Source: UBA6770 sp965661115 (GTDB lineage: Bacteria > Bacteroidota > Bacteroidia > Flavobacteriales_G > Salibacteraceae). Taken from it: a stretch of 55,713 bases of DNA. The position numbers and the translations under genes were made by a program. This document shows positions 44,666 through 52,872 of the stretch, piece after piece; position 1 is the first letter of the stretch, and the number at the start of each line of letters is the position of its first letter. Under the pieces are notes generated by a model, which was given only the letters and a program-made list of their open reading frames with translations, had not been told where the DNA came from and searched no databases. The stretch is from contig CBFICO010000006.1 of assembly GCA_965661115.1 (NCBI GenBank), positions 1 through 55,713 of the forward strand, given 5' to 3'.

Positions 44666-45343
44666 CTAAATATTTCCCATTCCGCCATCTACACCCCAAA
44701 CCTGACCCGTAATGTTTTTGGCTTTATCAGACAACAAGAAACTTGCAACAGCAGCCACTTCTTCGGCTTCACCAACTCTCTTTAAAGGATGGTTATTACC
44801 AAGGGCTGTTTTTCGTTCTTCGTTTTTTAAGAGATGGGCAGCCAATGGTGTATCCGTAATGCTAGGCGCAACACAATTTACTCTAATTGTAGGGGCAAAT
44901 TCGGCAGCTAACGACTTTGTCAATCCTTCTACACCAGCTTTTGCAGCTGCCACAGAAGCATGAAAAGCCATTCCTTTTTTGACCGCAACAGTGCTGAATA
45001 GAACTATGCTTGGGTTCTTTCCTTTTTTCAGTTTTCTGAAATAATGCTGAATTACCCTAACCGCCCCCAACACATTTACTTCAAAATCATGCTTAAAATC
45101 TTCAGGTTTTAATGAACCAATTGGTTTAAGGTTTATGCTTCCAGGGCAATAAACAATGCCTTCAATGTTATCAATTTCTGGTAGTTCATTATTCAATACA
45201 TCGGCGCTAATGTGCGTTAGGTTTGGATGCTGAATTTCAGGTGCTGTTCTGCTAATATTGGTTACGGTTCTGTTTTCCAATTCCTTTTTCAATAAAGCAC
45301 TACCAATTCCTTTACTTCCTCCTATTACTAATAGTTGTCCCAT
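44666..45343 (-). CDS. Short-chain dehydrogenase/reductase lacking the catalytic Tyr
   Basis: 225 residues. NAD(P) loop GGSKGIGSALL at 8-18, catalytic-region Ser in VLFSTVAV, and the C-terminal GQVWGVDGGMGNI typical of classical SDRs. The usual YxxxK is VAAAK here (FHASVAAAKAGVEGL), so the Tyr is missing while Lys is kept. Relatives with HASxAAAKG exist, so this is a subfamily trait rather than a mutation. It may be a non-classical reductase or a binding protein. Confidence 0.87.
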   Translation of the reverse strand: MGQLLVIGGSKGIGSALLKKELENRTVTNISRTAPEIQHPNLTHISADVLNNELPEIDNIEGIVYCPGSINLKPIGSLKPEDFKHDFEVNVLGAVRVIQHYFRKLKKGKNPSIVLFSTVAVKKGMAFHASVAAAKAGVEGLTKSLAAEFAPTIRVNCVAPSITDTPLAAHLLKNEERKTALGNNHPLKRVGEAEEVAAVASFLLSDKAKNITGQVWGVDGGMGNI

Positions 45344-45470
45344 CTGTTTGTCTTTATTCTTAAAACAATTTGATTAGAAAAAGGTGTAGGGATGCACTTG
45401 GGTTATTCCTCAAGCTCTTACCAAAAGACTTTTTTTCTAACCTTTTTTCCCCTCGATTTGTCTTAGATAG

Positions 45471-45905
45471 GTGCTGAGAAACGTATCATATAACCACAAA
45501 AAGATAAACGAAGAGATAGAAAAAGCGGTGGGCAAACCTTTTTCGTTCTGGAGTCGCATAAAAATGGGAGGGAATGGATCGCCGAAAATGCTCATTGCTT
45601 CGAGCTCATTTGATGTGAGTCAAGAATTGAAAAAAGATAATTACCCCGATAAAGCCTACATAGAATTAAGACCAAGAGGCGTCTGCGTTTATTTCAGAAG
45701 TTTACTAGAAACATGGGCTATTATAATTCCTTACTATAGATTAACTCTCTATAATAACAGCGGTCGTGTTAAGCTTTACGGAGGATCTAGTTGGGTTGAG
45801 TTTGAAGCTTCAACCTCTTCAAAACCTTTTTTTGATAAACTAATCCAAGAAAGACTGAACTACTTAACTCAGTTCAGTTCTGCATTTGACCTGAATAGCA
45901 TTTAG
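45471..45905 (+). CDS. Conserved-looking protein of unknown function
   Basis: 144 residues from GTG 45471. Upstream the frame has TAG directly before the GTG and TAA ten codons earlier with no ATG between, so GTG is the best start. The sequence is well formed and soluble (SFWSRIKMGGNGSPKMLIASSSFD, LETWAIIIPYYRLTLYNNSG); the latter stretch looks like a PH-like or lipid-binding beta sheet. I do not recognise a family. It stands alone on the plus strand, divergent from the SDR. Confidence 0.7.
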   Translation: MLRNVSYNHKKINEEIEKAVGKPFSFWSRIKMGGNGSPKMLIASSSFDVSQELKKDNYPDKAYIELRPRGVCVYFRSLLETWAIIIPYYRLTLYNNSGRVKLYGGSSWVEFEASTSSKPFFDKLIQERLNYLTQFSSAFDLNSI

Positions 45906-45991
45906 CATTCAAACACCGATTGTTACGGAATCTTCTGTAGATTCAACCTAAAAATAGACCATACTGATTAACTTGCTTAAAATTTAGGACC

Positions 45992-47008
45992 ATGACAAAC
46001 AGAAGAGCATTCCTCAAAAAATTAGGAATAGCCATTCCAACAATACCTTTAATGGGTATGGTTGGGTGTGGTATTCCGCCAGAATCAGAGCAGCTGACCG
46101 ATAAAAAAAAGAAGCCCCTTGTTTAGCCTGTGGTATTGTCTACCTGGAAATTCGGTTATGCGGCGAATGAAAAGGCATGGGAAACGCTTGAAACAGGAGG
46201 AAGCGCAATTGATGCAGTCGAAAATGGCGTTCAAGTTCCTGAAAGTGACCCAAATGTGACTAGTGTAGGTTTTGGAGGGCTCCCGGATAGAGAAGGTAAG
46301 GTAACCCTAGATTCGTGTATAATGGATGAAAATGGAAATGCCGGAGCTGTTGCTTTTTTGCAAGGAATAAAAAATCCAATAAAAATAGCTAGATTGGTAA
46401 TGGATAAAACTCCACATGTAATGCTTGCTGGAAAAGGAGCACAAAATTTCGCTCAAAATCAGGGTTTTATGGTTGAAGATTTACTTACAGAAAAAGCCCG
46501 GATTCGTTGGGAAAAATGGAAAACAGAATCGAATTATAAACCTGAAATAAATATAGAAGACCACGATACTATTGGCATGATTGCCTTAGATAAAAGTGGA
46601 AATTTAAGTGGTGGATGCACGACATCGGGGCTAGCATGGAAAATGCACGGCCGCGTAGGCGACTCCCCCATAATTGGAGCTGCACTTTTTGTTGATAACG
46701 AGGTTGGAGCAGCTACCGCAACAGGAAAAGGAGAAGCGGTAATGAAAACTCTAGGTTCGTTTTTAATTGTAGAGCTTATGAGACAGGGCAAATCACCTCA
46801 GGAAGCATGTGAACTAGCCATTAAGCGAATTATTGATAAGGTACCGGATTCCGAAAACTTTCAAGTCGGCTATTTAGCTTTAAACAAAAACGGCGAAACA
46901 GGAGCTTATTCAGTTCAAAAAGGTTTTACGTACAACGAATTCAATCCAAACATAAAAGACCAAAAGCAAGCTGAGCATTTTTATGAAACGAACGTTAGAA
47001 CCTATTAA
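45992..47008 (+). CDS. Glycosylasparaginase (isoaspartyl peptidase family) with lipoprotein signal, in-frame TAG at 46124
   Basis: From ATG 45992: MTNRRAFLKKLGIAIPTIPLMG...GC, a twin-Arg-like and lipobox signal with Cys about 27. A Lys-rich linker ends PLV, then TAG (46124-46126), then PVVLSTWKFGYAANEKAW to TAA at 47008; 337 sense codons in one frame. The enzyme is an Ntn hydrolase that cleaves GlcNAc-Asn bonds after self-processing. The nucleophile Thr is in HDTIGMIALD, and GGLPDREGKVTLD and CTTSGLAWKM-like GGCTTSGLAWK are present. With TAG as stop, only a 44-residue signal fragment or a GTG-started (46130) cytosolic enzyme would form; with read-through an exported lipoprotein results. Confidence 0.88.
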
Positions 47009-47028
47009 TTTTTGAATGACGAGAATTC

Positions 47029-47036
47029 TAACTTTG
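47029..47036 (+). promoter_or_regulatory. Candidate -7 element of the aldehyde dehydrogenase
   Basis: TAACTTTG, an exact TAnnTTTG, 18 nt before ATG 47055. Confidence 0.5.
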
Positions 47037-47054
47037 TGGCCCTAAAATTTGCTC

Positions 47055-48500
47055 ATGTTTAAGCTTCAGAATTACTTAAATGGCGAGTTGGTTGCGCCTA
47101 ACTCAAACGAATACCTCGATAATTTCAACCCTTCAACTGGAAAGGTGTATTCATTAATTCCTGATTCGGATGCCAGTGATGTAAAGGGTGCTGTAAAAGC
47201 AGCAAAAGCTGCTTATCCTGCATGGTCGGTTACACCAAAAGAAAAGCGATCTGCCATTATGCTTAAGATTGTTGAGTTAATAAATAAAAACTACGATAAG
47301 TTAGCAGAGGCAGAGTCAACCGATAACGGAAAACCGCTGTGGTTAGCAAAAAAGGTAGATATTGCGCGTGCGGCTTCTAACTTCGAATTTTTTGCAACAG
47401 CTATTCTTCATTTTGCTTCTGAGGCACACATGATGGAAGATAAGGTGGTGAATTATACGCGTCGAGATCCTTTAGGAGTTGTGGGTTGTATTTCACCCTG
47501 GAATTTGCCTTTATACTTATTTACTTGGAAAATTGCGCCGGCAATTGCTGCTGGAAACTGCGTGGTAGCTAAGCCTTCTGAGGTTACTCCTATGACGGCT
47601 TATTTGCTGTCTGAGATATGTATTGAAGCAGGTTTACCTGCTGGAGTTTTAAACATTGTTCACGGTTTAGGACCAAAAGTGGGTGCGGAAATTTCTGAAA
47701 ACGACGATATCTGCGCGGTTTCATTTACAGGTGGAACATCAACGGGAGCGCAAATAGCAAGAGTTGCTGCGCCAAAATTCAAAAAATTGTCGTTAGAACT
47801 AGGAGGTAAGAATCCAAATATAATTTTTGACGATTGCGATTTTGACAAAATGCTGGCAACAACCTTAGCTTCGTCGTTTGCAAACCAAGGTCAAATTTGC
47901 CTTTGTGGTTCGCGAATTTTTGTTCAAAGAGGAATTTACGATAAGTTTAAAACTGCGTTTGTAGAGAAAGTAAGCAAACGAAAAGTGAGCCACGCTATGG
48001 ATCCTGATGCTAAACTTGGGGCGGTGGTTTCAAAACCTCACATGGAAAAGGTTTTGTCTTACGTTCAACTCGCAAAAGAGGAAGGTGGAACTGTTTTAAC
48101 AGGCGGTAATCAAGTGCATTTAGAAGGTGAATATGCAGAAGGATATTACATTGCACCAACCGTAATTGAAGGCTTAAGTTACGATTGCAGAACAAACCAG
48201 GAAGAAATTTTTGGTCCCGTGGTTACCATAACCCCCTTCGATACAGAAGAAGAGGTGTTGATGATGGCAAATTTCACAGAATACGGATTGGCAGCTACAG
48301 TTTGGACTGAAAACTTAACAAGAGCGCACAGAGTTGCCAACGAACTTGAATCGGGAATAGTTTGGATTAACTGTTGGTTGGTGCGTGATTTACGAACTCC
48401 ATTTGGCGGTACCAAAAACTCTGGTGTAGGTCGTGAAGGTGGTTTTGAAGCGCTCAAGTTTTTTACTGAGCCAAAGAACGTTTGTATTTCAATGGGTTAA
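47055..48500 (+). CDS. Aldehyde dehydrogenase, 2-aminomuconate-semialdehyde dehydrogenase type
   Basis: 481 residues from ATG 47055. NAD-dependent aldehyde oxidation: SPWNLPLYLFTWKIAPA, SFTGGTSTGAQIA, catalytic Glu in LELGGKNPNI and catalytic Cys in NQGQICLCGSR (about residue 285). The end WLVRDLRTPFGGTKNSGVGREGG and the VVNYTRRDPLG segment resemble ALDH8/AMSDH-type enzymes of the kynurenine pathway rather than general ALDHs. With the tryptophan dioxygenase at 27298 this fits tryptophan catabolism. 2-hydroxymuconate semialdehyde dehydrogenase is a close alternative. Confidence 0.9.
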   Translation: MFKLQNYLNGELVAPNSNEYLDNFNPSTGKVYSLIPDSDASDVKGAVKAAKAAYPAWSVTPKEKRSAIMLKIVELINKNYDKLAEAESTDNGKPLWLAKKVDIARAASNFEFFATAILHFASEAHMMEDKVVNYTRRDPLGVVGCISPWNLPLYLFTWKIAPAIAAGNCVVAKPSEVTPMTAYLLSEICIEAGLPAGVLNIVHGLGPKVGAEISENDDICAVSFTGGTSTGAQIARVAAPKFKKLSLELGGKNPNIIFDDCDFDKMLATTLASSFANQGQICLCGSRIFVQRGIYDKFKTAFVEKVSKRKVSHAMDPDAKLGAVVSKPHMEKVLSYVQLAKEEGGTVLTGGNQVHLEGEYAEGYYIAPTVIEGLSYDCRTNQEEIFGPVVTITPFDTEEEVLMMANFTEYGLAATVWTENLTRAHRVANELESGIVWINCWLVRDLRTPFGGTKNSGVGREGGFEALKFFTEPKNVCISMG

Positions 48501-48510
48501 ATTATACCCG

Positions 48511-48637
48511 GCATTCCGGACTTGATCCGGAATCTCTTGATACATAATGCTAAAGGCGAGATATAGATTCCGTATAGCAGTATAGCATTGTCTTTGTTTT
48601 TTTAGAAAGACAGCTCTACTAAGCTTACGGAATGACG
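48511..48637. repeat. Dispersed inverted repeat (GCATTCC...GGAATGACG)
   Basis: Outer GCATTCC near 48511 and GGAATGACG at 48629-48637, with an inner hairpin GCATTCCGGA-CTTGA-TCCGGAAT. Sits between convergent ALDH and recJ ends. Confidence 0.65.
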
Positions 48638-48646
48638 AAATTGCGA

Positions 48647-50362
48647 CTAGTTATTAAACTTCAAATCCTTCACCATAAGTTGCAAACTCACATTGCCTTT
48701 CCATTCGTTTTCCTCTATGGTATAAACAACATCGAATGGTTCTTTTAATTTGATTCTATCAGCAAAGTGACCAAAATTGAAAGCAATGCCGCCTATTTTT
48801 ACTCTAGGATTGGTTTGCTGAACAATGTCGAGTTTTAGGTGAGTTTTATCATCGCCCACTGCTTTGCTCCAACCGCCATCAATACAGCCGTGAGTAACAA
48901 AAACGGGCTTCATATTAACGGGCCCAAAAGGTGCGAATTGTTTTATGATACGCCAGAATTTATCATTGATTTGAGATAGGTCAATCTCTAAATCCACTTC
49001 AATTTTTGGGATCAACAATTCTGGGTCAATGGTGCTAGAAACTACTTTCTCGAATTTATCACGGAGCTTCGGAACATTTTCAATTTCAAGTGTCATTCCT
49101 GCTGCAAATTGGTGCCCGCCAAATTGTTCCAAGACATTATCGCATTGGGTTAACGCTTCGTGAATGTCATAGCCTTTTACAGACCTTGCCGATCCCACTG
49201 CTTTGCCATTCGATTCGGTTAAAACAAGAGTTGGGCGGTAATAATATTCCGTAAGTCTAGACGCGACAATGCCTACCACTCCTTTATGCCAATTAGCATC
49301 GTAAACCACGGTAGATTTTGCCTGCTCTAAATTTTCCTCTTTGATAACTGATAACGCTTCTTCGGTAATGGTTTTGTCCAGCTCTCTGCGCTCTAGGTTT
49401 CGCTCTTCTAATAGTTTACTTGCTTTTTCGGCCAAATCACCAGTGTCCGAAAGCAAGAGTTCTACAGCTTTTTTTGCGTGTTCAATTCTTCCCGCTGCAT
49501 TTATTCTAGGACCAATAATAAACACTACATCGGTAACCGTAAATTTTCCTTTTTTACCCGAGAGTTCTATCATGCTTTCAATACCCTTTCTCGGTTGAGT
49601 ATTCAGCATTTCCATTCCTAAATGCACTAAAACACGATTTTCTCCGGTAATGGGAACAATATCACATGCACTAGAGATAGCGACAAGATCAAGTAAATTT
49701 TGCCATGTATGGTCTGCTAAGTTTAGTTCTTGTGCCAACGCCTGACATAATTTAAAGCCAATTCCGCAACCTGAAAGTTCTTTGTATGGATACTCACAGT
49801 CCGCTCGTTTATGGTCTAACACCGCCACCGCCTTTGGTAAATCACCATGCGGTAAATGGTGGTCGCAAATGATAAAATCAATGCCCTTTTTTTTGGCGTA
49901 ATCTACTTTTTCATGAGCGCGTATGCCGCAATCTAAAGCAATAATTAATTGGCAATTGTGTTCAGCTGCATATTCCACACCTTGAAAAGAAACTCCGTAT
50001 CCTTCAGCGTACCGATCTGGAATATAATAGTGGATATTGTCTGGATAAAAATGTTTGAAAAACGTTACCATAAGCGCTACAGAAGTAGTGCCGTCCACAT
50101 CGTAATCGCCGTAAATTAAAATATTTTCTCCTTGTTCCAATGCGTCTTGGATACGTTGCACTGCTTTGTCCATATCCTTCATCAGAAAGGGGTCGTGCAA
50201 ATAACTTAAATCCGGCCTGAAAAACTCTTTGGCTTCATCAAAGGCAGCAACGCCTCTTTGCACTAATAATTGAGCAATTTTTGAATCTACGCCAAGACTT
50301 TCAGCGAGCTGCTCAACTTTTTCGGGTGCTGAATCTTTGGCTAGTTCCCATCGGTATTCCAT
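48647..50362 (-). CDS. recJ: Single-stranded-DNA exonuclease RecJ
   Basis: 571 residues, 5'-3' exonuclease for recombination and mismatch repair. DHH superfamily metal motifs: GDYDVDGTTSV (about 80), IALDCGIR, CDHHLPHG (the DHH), and the DHHA1 GGHQFAAGM with two His/Gly-rich turns (about 415-425). A C-terminal OB-like domain follows. Length is normal. It is downstream of the OmpA-like gene by 19 nt and probably co-transcribed with it. Confidence 0.95.
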   Translation of the reverse strand: MEYRWELAKDSAPEKVEQLAESLGVDSKIAQLLVQRGVAAFDEAKEFFRPDLSYLHDPFLMKDMDKAVQRIQDALEQGENILIYGDYDVDGTTSVALMVTFFKHFYPDNIHYYIPDRYAEGYGVSFQGVEYAAEHNCQLIIALDCGIRAHEKVDYAKKKGIDFIICDHHLPHGDLPKAVAVLDHKRADCEYPYKELSGCGIGFKLCQALAQELNLADHTWQNLLDLVAISSACDIVPITGENRVLVHLGMEMLNTQPRKGIESMIELSGKKGKFTVTDVVFIIGPRINAAGRIEHAKKAVELLLSDTGDLAEKASKLLEERNLERRELDKTITEEALSVIKEENLEQAKSTVVYDANWHKGVVGIVASRLTEYYYRPTLVLTESNGKAVGSARSVKGYDIHEALTQCDNVLEQFGGHQFAAGMTLEIENVPKLRDKFEKVVSSTIDPELLIPKIEVDLEIDLSQINDKFWRIIKQFAPFGPVNMKPVFVTHGCIDGGWSKAVGDDKTHLKLDIVQQTNPRVKIGGIAFNFGHFADRIKLKEPFDVVYTIEENEWKGNVSLQLMVKDLKFNN

Positions 50363-50381
50363 TTACCGAAATTATAAAATT

Positions 50382-51488
50382 CTACTCTGGCTTATTGAAG
50401 TCTTCGTCAGATTCTTCTTCGTTTTCGTTGTCATTCAGATTTTTTGGCTCTAGTTTTTGAGCTTCCTCATCCAAAATTTTAAACAATTGATCTAAGTTCG
50501 GTGTAAGAATAATTTCAATACGTCTGTTTTTAGCTTTTGCAGCCGAGGTTTTTGCAGGATCTACAGGAACAAACTGACTACGTCCAGCGGCAGTTAAAAT
50601 AGCTGGATCAATTTTAGAGTTATTAAGCATGAGCTTCACAACCGAAGTTGATCGCATAACAGACAAATCCCAATTATCTTTTATACAACCAGCCCCACTC
50701 ATTGGGTCAATGTCGGTATGTCCTTCAACTAAGATGGTTATGTCCGATTGTTTTTCTAGTACTTTGGCCAATTCTACTAGAGCATTTTTACCTTCCGCAT
50801 TTACAACCGTGCTACCACTTGGAAATAAAAGCTTTGCCTCCATAGAAACGTATATTCTTCCGTTCTTTTGAGTTACGGTAAGTCCTTTGTCTTTAAAGTT
50901 AAGTAAGGCGTTGGCAATTTTATCTTTCAACGCTCTAACGGCAGCGTCCTTGTCTGCAATCATTTGTTCTAGCTCGTTAATTCTCTTGCTTCTTGCGTCT
51001 AGGTCTTTTTCCAGTTGCTCTAAGTTTTCTTGATTGGCTTTCAGTTGCGCAGCCAGTTTGTTCAATTCGGCTTCTTTTCGGTTCAGTTCATCTTCTTTTT
51101 CCTGCAAATCTTCTTGAGCTTTAATCATCTCTTGCAGCAGCTTTTGGTTTTCCATTTTGCTCACAGCATTAGATTTTTCTTGGTTGGCTAATAATTGAGT
51201 TTTAAACTCCTCCAGTTTACGGTGTTTGTCTTTCAGTAAATCGTGTTCTTGCTTAATGTCGGCATGTTCGTTTTGCAGTTCGTTTAGCTCTTTTTGAAGC
51301 TTTTCTACTTGAGCTTTTAGTTCGTTACGTTCGGTTTCTAAGTCCTTTACTGCAGCAGATAGGTAGTTTCTTTCCGCTTCACTTTTCTCGTAGTTTTTTT
51401 GAAGTTCAGCGTACTTCTTCTGTGGGACACAGCTTCCTAGAAATGCAATTGAGCATCCAACGAATATAACTTTCAAAAATGTAGACAT
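50382..51488 (-). CDS. OmpA-family lipoprotein with long coiled coil
   Basis: 368 residues. Lipoprotein signal ending FLGSC (Cys 20), then a heptad-rich coiled coil (about 30-195; many E/K/L/Q), then an OmpA C-terminal peptidoglycan-binding domain (about 215-340, VEGHTDIDPMSG and AKNRRIEIIL) and an acidic tail. It likely tethers the outer membrane to the wall or acts as a spacer. Leader shares the 13-mer GGTTAGCAAAACT with the mltD-like gene. recJ follows after 19 nt. Confidence 0.92.
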   Translation of the reverse strand: MSTFLKVIFVGCSIAFLGSCVPQKKYAELQKNYEKSEAERNYLSAAVKDLETERNELKAQVEKLQKELNELQNEHADIKQEHDLLKDKHRKLEEFKTQLLANQEKSNAVSKMENQKLLQEMIKAQEDLQEKEDELNRKEAELNKLAAQLKANQENLEQLEKDLDARSKRINELEQMIADKDAAVRALKDKIANALLNFKDKGLTVTQKNGRIYVSMEAKLLFPSGSTVVNAEGKNALVELAKVLEKQSDITILVEGHTDIDPMSGAGCIKDNWDLSVMRSTSVVKLMLNNSKIDPAILTAAGRSQFVPVDPAKTSAAKAKNRRIEIILTPNLDQLFKILDEEAQKLEPKNLNDNENEEESDEDFNKPE

Positions 51489-51585
51489 AGTAATGAGTTT
51501 TGCTAACCAACAAAGATGTTGAAAGGCTTGTGGGTCGTTTTGACGAGTTTCGGAAATTATAAACAGTCAATAGTTATTCTTTTTA

Positions 51586-51627
51586 GACATCCGACATCCG
51601 ACATCCGACATCTGAGATCGGACATCG
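51586..51627. repeat. Tandem heptamer repeat (GACATCC-type), six units
   Basis: GACATCC three times, then GACATCT, GAGATCG and GACATCG in tandem at 51586-51627. The right units partly complement the left ones, so it may form a hairpin. It lies just beyond the moaA stop in the moaA-ompA gap. Confidence 0.85.
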
Positions 51628-51647
51628 GATGACTGAAAGCAGAATAA

Positions 51648-52694
51648 CTACCCCCCAATTAAAATCATACTTCGGTTGGCTTGGTTTTTTGCTGGATCGG
51701 AGAAATCCTCAAGTGTATTCATTCCTGCTCTGACCAAATGTTTGTTACCAAGAGCTTGTTGAATAAGTGGCAGTATAGATTGGTTGCTTCTATGCGCTTT
51801 CAAAATGTTCACTTCATCGTCTGAGAAAAGGCAATTTTTTATTGTTCCGTTTGCAGTTAATCGGATGCGGTTGCAAGAATCGCAAAAAGGGTTGGTAACT
51901 GTACTTATCACCGAATAACTCCCCCTAAAACCTTTAATTGAGTAGTTTTTAGAGGTGTCGTTGGGTTTATCTTTCAATCGAATAATTTGATCGGCTCCAA
52001 AATGCTCGGCAGTATGTTTTAGAATTGTAGATAGCGAAACCAATTTATCTGTGTTCCAAGCATTTCCGTCAAACGGCATAAACTCAATAAATCGAATTAC
52101 GAGCGGTAAATCTTTTGTCAGGTCTATAAAGTCTACAATTTCAGCTTCGTTAAAGTCTTTAAGCAACACCACATTTATTCTGGGTAATATACCAGCATTT
52201 AAGGTTGCGTAAATATTATCCATAACACGCTGAAAATGATCTCGGCGGGTAATGTCTCTAAATTTTTGTCGGTTTAATGTATCTAAGCTTATGTTGATGT
52301 TTTTCATCTCATAGCGCTTAAAAAGTGGAATGTACTTATCTAATAAAACCGCATTAGTAGTTATACCAACTTCAACAGGTAAATTTTTTAGCCCTTTATA
52401 AATTACTTCAAAATCTTTGCGCAAAAGCGGCTCACCTCCCGTTAGGCGAATTTTTGTAACACCATGATCAGAAAACACCTTAGCAATTTCTAGTACCTCG
52501 TTTGCTGTCATTATTGATGAAGCAGGTGATAACTGCACACCCTCAGCTGGCATACAATAGGTGCACCTTAGGTTACATTTTTCAATAAGTGAAATGCGCA
52601 GGTAGGTATGTTCTCGGTTAAAATCATCGGTAAGTGGAGCAGTTGAGTATTGCGATGTTATTTTTTTATCAAGTGTTTCGAGCTCCTGCTGCAT
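51648..52694 (-). CDS. moaA: GTP 3',8-cyclase MoaA (molybdenum cofactor biosynthesis)
   Basis: 348 residues from ATG 52694; the longer frame to 52826 is rejected because a perfect -7 box (52699-52706) is just 4 nt before 52694. Radical SAM enzyme making the cyclic pyranopterin precursor. First cluster in KCNLRCTYC, second in NPFCDSCNRIR...NCLFS, and the C-terminal GG (MILIGG) needed for activity in known MoaA. No other Mo-cofactor gene is visible nearby. Ends in TAG. Confidence 0.95.
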   Translation of the reverse strand: MQQELETLDKKITSQYSTAPLTDDFNREHTYLRISLIEKCNLRCTYCMPAEGVQLSPASSIMTANEVLEIAKVFSDHGVTKIRLTGGEPLLRKDFEVIYKGLKNLPVEVGITTNAVLLDKYIPLFKRYEMKNINISLDTLNRQKFRDITRRDHFQRVMDNIYATLNAGILPRINVVLLKDFNEAEIVDFIDLTKDLPLVIRFIEFMPFDGNAWNTDKLVSLSTILKHTAEHFGADQIIRLKDKPNDTSKNYSIKGFRGSYSVISTVTNPFCDSCNRIRLTANGTIKNCLFSDDEVNILKAHRSNQSILPLIQQALGNKHLVRAGMNTLEDFSDPAKNQANRSMILIGG

Positions 52695-52698
52695 TGGG

Positions 52699-52706
52699 CA
52701 AATATA
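52699..52706 (-). promoter_or_regulatory. Candidate -7 element of moaA
   Basis: Minus-strand TATATTTG, an exact TAnnTTTG, 4 nt before the ATG. Suggests a leaderless mRNA and decides the start. Confidence 0.55.
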
Positions 52707-52872
52707 AGGTGTAGGTGGATGATTCGTTTTATGAATTTTAAGATTAGATAAGCTGAGCTCCTTCTTCAGTTCCTGACTCGCACAAAGGGCTCTCGTGAGT
52801 GACGTACCCGTTAGTTTTTTAAACATTATCTAACATTAGGGCGGGTAAATTCAAATCAACTTTGCGCCCAAT

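Noticed and set aside
52695..52826. N-terminal extension of MoaA (44 residues)
   Set aside because: MoaA relatives start near ATG 52694, and an exact -7 box lies 4 nt before it. The extension looks like untranslated DNA.
52695..52872. Molybdenum-cofactor riboswitch upstream of moaA
   Set aside because: Only short stems are visible and no match to the known motif; with a leaderless moaA start there would be no room in the mRNA.
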